64,000 nt of DNA, from contig NC_135781.1 in assembly GCF_028453695.1 (NCBI RefSeq), positions 2,156,818 to 2,220,817 on the forward strand, written 5' to 3'. Both the position numbers and the translations under genes were made by a program. This document shows positions 53,230-63,792 of this stretch, one piece after another. Each line of letters starts with the position of its first letter. The stretch's first letter is position 1. The notes below the pieces were generated by a model that was not told where the DNA came from, ran no database searches, and saw only the letters and a list, made by a program, of their open reading frames with translations. This stretch comes from Augochlora pura. Taxonomy: Eukaryota; Arthropoda; Insecta; Hymenoptera; Halictidae.

Positions 53230-55030
53230 AGACCATAATTGACAGTTCCATGGCGTCGTTCCACCGCAGAAATACTAGACCACTCTATTGTTCCATGGAA
53301 CCGTGATCCAGCCTTGTTAATGCCGCTGGTATCCACGGTCGGGAACAGTTGTCGAAGTATTGCAAAAGTTGCAACTTTAACATAAAGCGTCGTAACAAGC
53401 GTCGCTGGGAACTTTAACATAAGAAGCTCCTTTCCGTGAGTTAACGTTCGCCGCGCGCGGTTCTGGCTAACTTTCTTGAAAGACGTAGTACAGCACCGCC
53501 GCCGTTTCTCGACCGACGAAATAAATGGATTCTACGCATCCCGGGACCAACTAAGTCGGCATTGTCTGGCACGACGCGTGAATATCAATTGTTCAGAGAG
53601 TCCACTAGACATTCTGCCGGTCGAATTGTTTTCATTTTAGATGCCCGGACGTCTTACGTCTTCGAATGGACGTTTCCAAGACGTTAATAGGACGTTCTGT
53701 TTTCCGTCAAGTTATCGTTACAAAAAAAAATGTACAGCAAATACTTTTGACGCTTAATTGGTTCAGTCTTAATAATAATAATAATAATGTTAATAATAAT
53801 GACAATATGAGAAATAGCATGTAATGTTAACAAAAATGATATCAATTGGTAATAATAAAATATGTCATCGAGGCAAAGGGTTAACATCGACGCGATTGCA
53901 AACACAAAGAACCGCGTTTAATAACGATCGTTTTGATTTTTCTTTCGCCTCCGACAGAAGAAACAAAATGGCGACGCTCGCGCTCTAATTACCGTTGCCC
54001 TCGCGTTAATACTTTGCGTAACCAAAGACGCGTATTAGTATCGATTCCGCTTGTATCGCAATTGCGACCCGGTATCTATTGTCTACGTATTATAACAGCG
54101 CCGGGCGGTTAGTAATTAGCAAACAGCATTGCATGCCCCCCTCCCTCTTGTTTGCGAATGGATACGGCAATTATATCAACATAAGATCCAATTGGACGGT
54201 GAAACGGGCTTTACTCGACAAACTTTCGAAACAAACCGTCGGAACGCGCGAGCGCGCGACGATTATTTCTGCGAAGAACCGATTTAGTTTTCCATCGATT
54301 CGGAAAATATTGTTACCGGACAATGCACGGTTTAATCGGCCACGTGACAATATTATCGGCCAGTTGGTTGTCAACGCGTTCCGTGCCACGTGCTACACGC
54401 TTAAATAGCTGTTCAATGCGTTAGAAAAATAAATTTTAATGGGAGTAGCTTTAAGATTTTAATAAATGTTAAATTGTAAATATAAAATCGATCATTTGCC
54501 TGCAATGGTACTTTTTTAGTTTTAAAATGGTATAATAAAAATTGTAGAGATTCAATCCCAAAGAGTTATGCCATCGGCGAAAAACCTAACAAAAATAACA
54601 ATTCAAAAACCAAAATTCCGAGACACGAACGCATCGAATGTCTACAAAAGCAAATGAATTCAGCATCACGCGACCGATGTGATGCGAAATCCGGTGCGTG
54701 CGCGAATCGAAAACAATTTTGCAGATATTAGAGACTAGATTATAAGACTCTAGATTACAAATATGACGTAAAAAGAATTAAAAAATATCGATTTTAGAGT
54801 TTTTTATTTATTATAAAAATACGAAGATATAAAAGGTAAATGCTTGAGTCAGGAGATCATTGTCCATATTAATATAATTTTTGGCTGCCTAAGCATCCCT
54901 TTTTATTTTTCTCAATTATTTATATAATAATAAGGATTCTAGATTACAACACGTCGTAAAAGAATTAAAAAATATTGATTTTCAGGTTATTTTTATTTAT
55001 TATCGCTGTCGCTGCTTAATCTCTGTCGTA
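53230..55030. other. Unique non-coding DNA
   Basis: AAGACGTTAATAGGACGTT-type words at 53650-53695, an (ATA)n run at 53772-53795, and AGGCAAAGGGTTAACATCG at 53871. The 109-codon frame at 54079-54408 has an antisense partner and no domain. 54420-55020 is AT-rich with AGATTACAA(A/C)A...GTAAAA(G/A)AATTAAAAA duplicated at 54752 and 54933. Confidence 0.55.
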
Positions 55031-55032
55031 GC

Positions 55033-55114
55033 ATTCGGTTGGAAACTATGAAATGGGCGTTTTTGGATAGCCTTTGCTCAGCTGCGACGCCCGTTTCATA
55101 GTTTCCAACCTAAT
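55033..55114 (+). mobile_element. Mariner-type MITE (copy B)
   Basis: Same arms and inner sequence as the element at 10266: GGTTGGAAACTATGAAA(T/C)GGGCG on the left, complement on the right, and TTTTTGGATAG(C)CTTTGCTCAGCTG inside. The right end keeps CCAACCTAA followed by TA; the left end has decayed from TTAGG to TTCGG. No transposase. Confidence 0.85.
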
Positions 55115-55119
55115 ATTAT

Positions 55120-55725
55120 CAGCATATCGGTCTCGAAAGAAGCGTCGCACTTTTGACCGTGCGAAAAACGAGACCCGGCGCTCGCCAAATCATATTCGTC
55201 GAATACGCACGCCGTGTCCGACTAGACGCCATTCTTTTCGTCACCGATATCGGATATCGGCTGCGAAATTAAAATGGAGACGTACGCGTCCATCGTCGTC
55301 CACGCCGACGAATCAAATTCGCCGCAGTGCTTTTAATAAGCTCGGTAATTTAGAAAATTAAAGATCCATCCCCCCCACCATTCCACCAATGGGATTCGTA
55401 AAAATTGGTCGCGCGGACACCGCATACGACGGCGGCGGCTGCGACGTTTGACATGTAACGGATCGGACGTAATTCGTTATGAAATATTTCGTGCGCGATA
55501 TAATTTTTCTGTAATCGAACCGGGCGGGTGGATTTAATCAGCGCCGGAATTCCCCGGTAGCCGTGTGTGTATTTAATTCAATTATCTTTTGTCAATTTCG
55601 CGAGTCCGAGCTCCATCGATCCCCTGCTCCGCGTTTTCGATCTTGTCTCGCCTAACTACAGGATCGCGCGCGCGCGCACACACGCTTCTATATTACCGTA
55701 AAAAAGCCCGTCAACGTCGACCGGC
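55120..55725. other. GC-rich non-coding DNA
   Basis: A 95-codon frame (55074-55361) begins inside the MITE and has no domain. A CG/CA run lies at 55666-55684. Confidence 0.5.
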
Positions 55726-55731
55726 AATGAA

Positions 55732-55749
55732 GGGGGGGGGGGGGGGGGG
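55732..55749 (+). repeat. Poly-G tract (18)
   Basis: Uninterrupted G18; possible G-quadruplex on the plus strand. Confidence 0.95.
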
Positions 55750-55754
55750 AAATT

Positions 55755-56360
55755 TCCACGGGAAAATTGAATTTGTCCCGGGGTTACCGCCGGATTTTCG
55801 CCGAGCCCCGTGGAATCTGTTTTTGATACAGGGCGCAACGCGCGGCCCGCGCTAATTAACAGCGGCATTAAACGGCCTAATTGGAGGCGAACGAGAGTCG
55901 CTAAATATTCACCGAGACACGACGGCTTTTTATTTTAATAACATCATTTTCGGGATTTCACCGGCGTACCGCGCCGCGACTGTTTAACGGCGCTCGTGTT
56001 TCGCGTAACGGGAGAATTAGGCCGCCAGAGGGCGGGGGATGGGAGGTAAGGAGGGGGGACGGGCGTTTATTATAAAATTGTCAGCGGAATCGAGTAATCT
56101 GCTCGCCGCGGTATCTGGGAAACTTTTAATTGCGCGCGGCCCGTGCCAATGTGTTTTTGGTTAACTCGCGACACAGTTTCCTGTTTGTCGAACAACGGTG
56201 CCGCCGCCGCCGCCGCCGCTGTTTTATGTTGACGCGCGTCAAATAATCGTGACGACGCGTTCGATTAGGCGGATCTGGGACGAACGTCGACGAGCCTCTA
56301 CGTCCTAGTTTTGCCGCACGTGGCGACTCGATACAGTGCTCGCTAATGCATCTTTCTGTT
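55755..56360. other. GC-rich non-coding DNA
   Basis: Includes a (GCC)n run at 56201-56220. No frame of note. Confidence 0.55.
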
Positions 56361-56370
56361 GCACTTGTTA

Positions 56371-56851
56371 TTTATCATTGACAATTAGTCATTGACCATT
56401 GATCATTGGCAACTCATTATTAATCATTAACAATTGGTCATTGACCATTGATCATTGGCAATTCATCATTGACCATTGATCATTGGCGATTCATCACTGG
56501 TAAGTGCTCATTTATCATTTATCGTTGATCAGTGATCATTTATCATTGATCATTGACAATTGGTCATTGATCATTAATCATTGACATTGATCGTTGATCA
56601 TTGATCATTAACGAATGATGATTGATCATTGATCATTGATCGTTGATCATTGACAACTAATCATTGATCATTGATCATTGATCATTGACAACTAATCATT
56701 GATCATTGATCATTGATCATTGACGAATGATGATTTGTAATTTATCATTGATACTTTGTAATTGCTCATTAACCATTGATCATTGACTAATGATTCATCT
56801 GTTTATCATCGATAGTTTATTATTGATCATTGATCATTTATCATTTATCAC
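56371..56851 (+). repeat. GATCATT array, block 1
   Basis: About 480 bases of 7-base-based TGATCAT words interspersed with TGACAACTAA, TGACGAATGA and TGGTCATTGACCAT. A ~40-bp composite (TGATCATTGACAACTAATCA) repeats around 56640-56730. It is the same family as the array at 58699. Confidence 0.95.
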
Positions 56852-56859
56852 AGAAATTC

Positions 56860-57329
56860 TTCGAGTGCATGGTAGCATCGAGATCCTTTGGGCCGAAAGA
56901 TCATTCACAGCCACTGACGGAAAAAATGTCTGCGACGGTGAAAATTGCAGAAACTCGTTCCTACAGAAATTTCGCCGCACAGAGGCAGCAGATGTTTAGA
57001 GCGAGACACAGCCATCGAGTGACTTCGGGATCATTGCTTAGGGACCGCGCGCGTATACCGGCATGCCCGGTTAATCGTGTCGCTTTCGCCGGCCCTCCCG
57101 GCAATTTCCAGCCCCGTGTCGAGCAATCTCGCCGAGGCTGGGCAAGCGGCGGCAACGGCGGCGGCGTCGCCGGGCGTTGGTCGTCGGCCCTCCATAATTC
57201 ATTCGGCGGACAACCAGAAATCCTGGAAACATACATTTATGCGGCGAGGCCCCCGGGTGCCGGCGGGGAACTGGGCGCGGCGGCGTACGTTGCACGAGAG
57301 TGCCGCTGGAACAGAGGCCTCGGAAGCGT

Positions 57330-57330
<1 letters not shown>
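56860..57330. other. GC-rich non-coding DNA
   Basis: Carries the longest frame in the window (208 codons, 56830-57456). It starts in the GATCATT array, crosses a GA run that yields an Arg-Glu block, and is overlapped by two reverse frames and another forward frame. No domain is visible. Confidence 0.5.
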
Positions 57331-57335
<5 letters not shown>

Positions 57336-57372
<37 letters not shown>

Positions 57373-57383
57373 GAGAGAGAGAG
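57336..57383 (+). repeat. (GA)n microsatellite
   Basis: About 48 bases of GA with one GGG. Lies 300 bases before a CT run of similar length, so the two could pair as an inverted repeat. Confidence 0.97.
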
Positions 57384-57683
57384 CGCGCGAAAGAGTCGAG
57401 AAGGGGTTGTTACGCGGGCGGGACGCGGCCGGTGGTCCACGTCGAAATCAGGGTGACAACCGTGGAGTTGGCCGCGTGATGTACGACGCCCAGATACCCG
57501 CTATCGTACCAATAACCGTTCAAATAATAGCCCACGAACTGCTCGCGAACGGAGTTGCGAACCCGGGGAGAGGCGGCTCCATCGAGTAACCCCCCGTACG
57601 AACGAACGCGCAGACGGCCTAACCCCTGTGTGTTACGTCGCGTCCACGATCCACTGGGCCAACCGGGCGAACACCGCGAAATA

Positions 57684-57684
<1 letters not shown>

Positions 57685-57720
<36 letters not shown>
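57685..57720 (+). repeat. (CT)n microsatellite
   Basis: 36 bases of CT, complementary to the GA tract at 57336. Confidence 0.97.
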
Positions 57721-57722
<2 letters not shown>

Positions 57723-57854
57723 CTGTAACCGGCCAATCACCAGTGGTACAGGATGTTCTCGGTACCTGCTTCTCTTGACCGCGCGTCGAAATGCGCTTTC
57801 GGGGCTTGGATTTCGGGGAAGCGATTTTGGAATTGATCTGCGTTTTTTGGTATT

Positions 57855-57880
57855 GTTAACCCTTTCGCCACGGCGCATCG
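57855..57880 (-). repeat. GGCGAAAGGGTTAA motif, reverse orientation
   Basis: TTAACCCTTTCGCCACGGCG; its complement GCCGTGGCGAAAGGGTTAA matches the right end of the GCAAAGGGTTAA family. Confidence 0.6.
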
Positions 57881-57884
57881 TTAC

Positions 57885-58690
57885 CATTTTTTACTACTTT
57901 TCGCGACAGTGCGATTGAGGCTATACTTTGTCACTTTTCGAAATAAGACTATACTTTGTCGTTTATAACTTATTTATAACTTTGAGTTCGCTATTGTATA
58001 AATAAAATAATAATGTTATTTTACCGTTATCTAGCCTTCATTTAGTATTCTTTTCTACGTCTAAAAAAGATCCGATACACCAACAAAATTATCAGCTTGG
58101 AACCCGAGCCTTGCACTCAATTGTGTTTCAATCCTAAACGTGTTACCACCCTAAATCTGTCTCCTCCTTAAACCTGTCTCAACCTTCAACCCTTATATTT
58201 TCGTCTCGCAGTAAAATCCTACGAACCGGCGAAATTTTGTGGCCGGGGCGCCGAAATCTCTTAGGATACGACTTGGCAAGTACGTTTTGATTCGACGACG
58301 GATAAACGCGGCGGTCCCGGCGCGACGCAATCTCCGCGGACCATGTCTAGGTCAGCGTTGGAAGTCCGTACGGAGTACCGTGTGCCAAAGCGTCGTCGCG
58401 ATGGCGGACTAGCAGCTAGAATCGGCGCCGGTGTCGTCGTGGCTGCGCTTAATGGCCGCATTTCCCCGTTTACGTTCGCAAGCCTGCGACGGTAATCGGG
58501 AGGGTAGATCCCGGCTGGAACGCATTACGTGTCGCGTGCACGCGCCGCGCGCCGATCTGCCGTAGGTGCGTTCTCCGCGCTCGCGTTCCCGGGTACGCGT
58601 GCAAACGATGCGTATGCCTCCCCCCGTTCCTATACACGAATTAGCTCGCTTTCGATCGCGGTGCCCCGTGGCCGAGCATGGTGTCTCCTC
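57885..58690. other. Unique non-coding DNA
   Basis: GACTATACTTTGTC(G/A) is duplicated at 57920 and 57945. CCTAAA(C/T)(C/G)TGT words repeat at 58130-58185. The remainder is GC-rich with antisense-overlapping frames. Confidence 0.5.
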
Positions 58691-58698
58691 TCTCGTTT

Positions 58699-59030
58699 CA
58701 TTGATAATTGACAATTGGTCATTAATCCTTGACAATTGATAATTGACAATTGATCATTGATCATTGATCATTAATTCTGGATCATTGACAACTAATCATT
58801 GATCATGGATCATTGACAATTGATCATTGATCAGTGATCATTGACAACTAATCTTAGATCATTGATCATTGACAACTAATCATTGATCATGAATCATTGA
58901 TCATTGACAACTAATCATTGATCATTAATCATTGATCATTGGCAACTAATTATTGTTCATTGACAATTGATCATTGATCATTAATCATTGATCATCCAAT
59001 TTCACCATTGATCATTGCTCACTTATAGTT
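58699..59030 (+). repeat. GATCATT array, block 2
   Basis: TGATCATTGACAACTAATCA and TGATCATTGACAATTGATCA composites repeated over about 330 bases, the same words as at 56371-56851. The two blocks are separated by 1.85 kb of unrelated DNA. Confidence 0.95.
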
Positions 59031-59039
59031 GCGTCATTA

Positions 59040-59565
59040 TGCACAGATCATCGTGATCGCGAACGGCGTCTTCTAGAAGGTAGCTGCTCCGCGCGGACCA
59101 TTTTAGAATCATTAATTTTTCCGACGCGTATTAAGTGGTTTAAGGGTATGCGCATATAAACCGCGCGGATGCAAATGCGCGCGTATAAATATACGGAAGT
59201 CGCTGGGTGTATATACACGCGGTTAATATAAATGCATATTCATACCGATAATCGCGGTGGTATCTAAGGAACGGTCGGGTATTGAATCGCGCGCGGGGCC
59301 GCGGCGTGTTTGCGCAGAGCATAGGTGTGTAAGTAATCACCTGCGCGCCGTGCGTAGCGTGTATTTGCATAGACCCCGTTTCCACCGGAGCCCGACTCGC
59401 TCAAATGCTCGCCGAGAGTTTATAAATCTTCGCGCGCGATTGTGCCCCGGAATAATGAAGTATTTCTATTAATACGTCGAGCCCAGCGCTTCGCGCGGCT
59501 TGCGCCGGAACAGGTTGAAGTATCTCCGTCAACTCTTAAGTGGATGCGAATATACTCCGCGGGAT
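59040..59565. other. GC-rich non-coding DNA
   Basis: Contains GCGCGTATAAATATACG-type words near 59155-59195. Antisense-overlapping frames of 69-81 codons. Confidence 0.5.
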
Positions 59566-59567
59566 TG

Positions 59568-59660
59568 TACAGGATGTTCCAAGAGTTGATTCGCGATGGG
59601 GCAATGGGAGATTCCTGGGACGATTTCAAGAAAATTTTTTTATTATTCGAAATTCGAGAT
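59568..59660 (+). mobile_element. TACAGGGTG-family dispersed repeat, left end
   Basis: TACAGGATGTTCCAAGAG, GGGAGATTCCTGGGACGA, TTTCAAGAAAATTTTTTTAT. This is the complement-strand order of the blocks at 26104-26392 and matches 60511 onward (GATTTCAAG(C/A)AA). Homology fades into GC-rich DNA. Confidence 0.65.
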
Positions 59661-59664
59661 GGTC

Positions 59665-60505
59665 GCGCCGGTCTTCGCGCGGCCTAGGTACCCATTCCGC
59701 CGGCATAACAATGACGCAACGCGATGGCCGTCCGCCGCGCGGCAACGCTTAAAGCGTGGAACCGGTTTCAGCGAACCGTGCAACTTCGAGAGGCCGCTGG
59801 CTCGTTGGTAGTTTGTATTATTTGCCACTGCGGAGTGGCAGTTCTTCTAATTGGACCCGGCTATCTGCGAATCTATATTGCATTCCCAGCCCTTCGGCAA
59901 CCGCCCCGCGAGCTCGCGAGCTCGCGCGCTTACCCAACCCTCGGTCGGCCGCCGCACCGTAAACTCGGACGCCGAGGTGAGGCCGGTGGCACACGGGAAA
60001 ATCGTGTTCCGACTATCGCCACGGCTCGTTTAATTCTGTAAAAATAGCGGCGGGCACATCGGTGCGCGGACGCGCGGCGGTTCGATGCCGCGCCGCGCCG
60101 GGAAAACAATATCAGATTAGCGACCGAAATGGAATATTGCCGCGGACACCGCGTCGGCGGACTTTTAACCAACAACTGCTGAGGCAACGACTCTCTTCCG
60201 GGATTCTTCGATTAGCTGTGACAAGCGGACTGGGTCGTTTTAGGGGATCGTCTCAATGCGATCGAACTTTTAATCCTTTGAAAAGGAAATTTGCTGTTAG
60301 TCATATTGGTTTATTTATTTTTATACAAAATTGAAACATATTACTTTGTTATTGTTCTCAATCTTGTAAATTATTTATTACTGTACTAAAGTATTAAACT
60401 ACTGTACAAAGTACTAAATTATTTGTTACAAACTTAATATGACTGTAAATATAGTATAATATACAGAGAATTTTAAAAATGTTTAAGAATATAAAAAAAA
60501 GGATA
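59665..60505. other. GC-rich then AT-rich non-coding DNA
   Basis: GC-rich with many short frames to 60260, AT-rich afterwards. Includes the 20-bp palindrome at 59907. Confidence 0.5.
59907..59926. repeat. 20-bp perfect palindrome
   Basis: CGCGAGCTCGCGAGCTCGCG is fully self-complementary and internally repeated (CGCGAGCT). Confidence 0.92.
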
Positions 60506-60510
60506 GCTAA

Positions 60511-60735
60511 GGTGATTTCAAGCAACTTTTCTCTTTGCAACAATTTTCTACGAGACGCCGTTAACGAGATATTAACGAAAAACGTAGACTAATGGGAGGC
60601 GAGTACCGCAGGCGCTGTGAAGCTGCAGCCGTGCTCGTATTTCATTGGTCAGTGTTTTTTATTAATAACTCGGAAATTATAAGCCGGAAAAAATTTTTGT
60701 AAAGGAGAAAGTTGCTTGAGGTGACTTCAGGTGTC
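60511..60735. mobile_element. TACAGGGTG-family repeat, inverted pair
   Basis: Left copy 60511-60600 reads GGTGATTTCAAGCAACTTTT, then GAGATATTAACGAAAAACG, CTAATGGGA. The right copy 60641-60735 is its diverged complement: TTCATTGG, TTAATAACTC, TTTTTGTAAAGGAGAAAGTT, GAGGTGACTTCA. The pair forms a foldback with a 40-base GC-rich centre. A tandem pair of the same family is at 26104. Confidence 0.75.
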
Positions 60736-60839
60736 TTATTTTCAGATTTTTAGACATTTTTAGACAATTTGTATTATAACAATAGTAATAATAGTACAGT
60801 ATAGTACTACGTTAGATCTGAATTTTTTGAGTCTTAAAA

Positions 60840-60945
60840 TGGAAGTCTTCAAGACGTCTTATTGCATATACTAAGAGGATGTTTCATTTCTGAATGTTTT
60901 TAACACGTCTTAAAGACGTCCTAAAAACGTCTTCCTTCCATCTCC
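60840..60945 (+). repeat. AAGACGTCTTA repeats
   Basis: CAAGACGTCTTA, ACACGTCTTAAAGACGTCC and AAAAACGTCTTCC; same word set as 36181-36420. Confidence 0.75.
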
Positions 60946-60949
60946 CTTA

Positions 60950-61400
60950 CAATTCCGCACATTTACGAATAACAGTGCCGTCGTACCGTTCAAACAAACC
61001 AAATCATTGATCTCAGCAAATCGTTCATCGGTAAAACCATCAACGCGATCATTTCCAAAGATATACTGACAGCAAAGCTCGAACACTGAAAAAGAAGAAA
61101 GACATGTCGGAGTGAAACTGTAGCCGGGTTACCGCGGCGCCCGAATAAAATTGAAAGTTCCGTTTAAAAAGGAGCAGCGGAAACGTAATTATTTTAATAG
61201 CAGTTTCGCGGGAACGGTTTTGAAGCAATTACCATTCGTTCCCGGCCCGGGGAAAAAACGTCGGGAAAAAGAATCGTAACCGCCGCCGCTGTCCGTTCCC
61301 GGCAGAAAATTCATTTATAATTTCTGGGGAGGATCACTTTCGCGTGTTCGAATCGCGGCAAAAATTCCGTGGCCCCCGGAGCTCGCCGGTGGTATTTCCG
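60950..61400. other. Unique non-coding DNA before gap
   Basis: No frame over 60 codons apart from one running into the N block. Confidence 0.55.
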
Positions 61401-61500
61401 NNNNNNNNNNNNNNNNNNNNNNNNNNNNNNNNNNNNNNNNNNNNNNNNNNNNNNNNNNNNNNNNNNNNNNNNNNNNNNNNNNNNNNNNNNNNNNNNNNNN
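61401..61500. other. Assembly gap (100 N)
   Basis: Exactly 100 N; AT-rich TATTATTTTACTATATC follows. Confidence 0.99.
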
Positions 61501-61504
61501 TATT

Positions 61505-63675
61505 ATTTTACTATATCATATTATAGCGTATTATTTACAGCATTATTTCTCAGCCGACACCGGAATCTCGGTCATCGTTCGATATTTTCAGTATCGCCGT
61601 CCTGTAAATCGCGCGGTATCCCGCGGCCGAGCGCATGGTCCGCGGAATCTATATTCGCCCGATATCATGAATATAAGGTGGGCCGCGGTGGAAGTTATTG
61701 CTTTATTCTTGAAGTTTTCAGCGTGTCCACGAAGTACGGGGCAACGTACGCTTCGGGGACGCATCGTGGTTTATGAATCCGGGTGAGCGCTCGGCCTGCT
61801 TGAAATACAGGGTCGTGGCTGTCGCTTGTGTTATTACACAATAGGGTGTCGTTGCTCTTTGAACGTAAAATAAACTGACCGAGAGAATATGCCGGGCTTG
61901 AATATGTAATGTTATGACTAGACCGAAGATTTCGCCTTCCCTCCCCCTCCGCCTCTGCCTCTGCCTCTCAGCCGGACCTACACCACCGACACGCGCCCCG
62001 TGCAGCGCTAAAACAGAGTTTAGCGAAACAGCACGTGATCGCGCGTCATTGATAATTACTGTTCGCAGTCCGTTGAGATGTAAACAAGCTGTCGCCGTCC
62101 GAGAAACTCGCCCGGATCGTTTTAACGATGTTACGATATTGTACAAGTTTCAAGGAGTGAATTATTACGATTTAAGTCGTGCGAGAATAATATAATGTTT
62201 ATTAATAATAGTAGAGATATTTGGAGAATTAGGAGTGGAATTCTTTATTAATTAATTACTGTGAATGTTTTGTTTTTGCAAAATTGTTGACTGAGTGGTT
62301 GAAGCTTTTGTTGTGTTCTTTATTTCAACATTTTATTGTTATTATTGTTATTATTTATTATTATTTTTCTTATGGTTTTTTATTATTCTTTTAATTCTTT
62401 TATTGTGTTATACTGTTTCCAAAACAGTTTTGGAAAATCGCTTTGTTATCATAATTTTTATAACAACTTTTTATTGCAATAATAACAATTATTATTATTC
62501 CCCATTATAACTATTACTATAATATTGTACCACCATTATTATTCCAATTTTTTAATATAATAAACGAACACTTTTCCAACGAAGTTAAAAAATTCGTCAT
62601 TTGTCAATTAGAATTTATTAAACAGTTTTCTGCTGTTATTGAAAGCAGTTTTCAATATTTGTGAATTTTTGACAAAATCGACAACCAGCTCGTATCTAAT
62701 AATTCGTTTAAAATCGACGACCGATCGTCGACCGTGCATCAGCGGAATCGAAAGAAATTCAAGAAACGAGAGAATATCCTTTTCCCCCCCGGTCGTACGA
62801 AACGGCCGTCGATAAATACCGGGATAAATATAAAATTTCTCCGGTCACTTTTGCCGCGGATAGGTAGGAGGAAGAAGATAGCGCTCGAAAAACGCGATTT
62901 TATTAATCCGGCCATCGGAGCGACGTCGAACGGGGGCCGTATATATATCGGTGGAAAGTTAGATACGAAAACACGAAAACAGCTCCGGGGGAAGAGAGTC
63001 GATCGAGAGAGCCGGGGTTCGCGCGCCTGCCTGGCCCAGAGGTTACTTTTTCATTAGAGCGACGCGAATGAGGTTCTACCGGAACTTTCCTTATTCCGCG
63101 TTGGGCCGATGGACCCGGTCAGCGGCTCGTTAAATCGCGGGGATTTCCGCGTATCGCGAGCGCCTCGCGTGATCAGGTGCAAAAATGATGGCCGAGGTAG
63201 TTCTACATGCTAAATCCTTCATCCCTTAACACAGATATACCCCGGCCGCTGGTGTATAGTAGAAGCGCGGTTAGGGGAATTCGCTTGCAATTTGTTGTAA
63301 CTTTTGAACGGTTGCAGATATTGCAGTGGAATTTTTACTAAAAATAATGAAAAAATAGTTGTTCTTAGATAGAGATAATTAAATAATTTTTGCATTTGTT
63401 TAACAATGAGTTTCATTAAATTTTCAATTTAAGAGTTTTCATATTAAATATAAAACTCTTAATTTTCCAAGTTCAAAATAACTAAAATATTTACAAAATT
63501 TTATTAATTTCTTTATTTCTATTGTCTATAGGTCTTCGTAAAGCAATAAAAATTGAATAATTGTTAATTTAGAACTGAACCACTGTGCAGCAGCAGCACT
63601 GAGCAACTTTAAACAAATTATCGTTAATAACTATTAATATAATTATACAAAAATATACGCAATTCTTTTTTACAT
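61505..63675. other. Unique non-coding DNA
   Basis: GC-rich 61550-62110 with an antisense-overlapping pair of frames (142 codons reverse, 93 forward). (ATT)n-rich 62330-62530. GC-rich 62690-63180, where a 107-codon forward frame (62734-63057) has Lys/Arg-rich composition but no domain. AT-rich afterwards. No gene supported. Confidence 0.5.
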
Positions 63676-63682
63676 TACCAAT

Positions 63683-63792
63683 GTTGCAATTATTAATTTA
63701 CTAAGTTGCAATTATTAATTTACCAACTTGCAATTATTAATTCACCAAATTGCAATAAATAATTCACCAAATTGCAATAACTAATACACTAA
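63683..63792 (+). repeat. 22-bp array, five copies, no indels
   Basis: GTTGCAATTATTAATTTACT, GTTGCAATTATTAATTTACC, CTTGCAATTATTAATTCACC, ATTGCAATAAATAATTCACC and ATTGCAATAACTAATACACT start at 63683, 63705, 63727, 63749 and 63771, exactly 22 bases apart. Confidence 0.95.

Noticed and set aside
56830..57456. 208-codon forward open frame, the longest in the window
   Set aside because: Begins inside the GATCATT array, gains an Arg-Glu block from a GA microsatellite, is overlapped by open frames on both strands and shows no domain.
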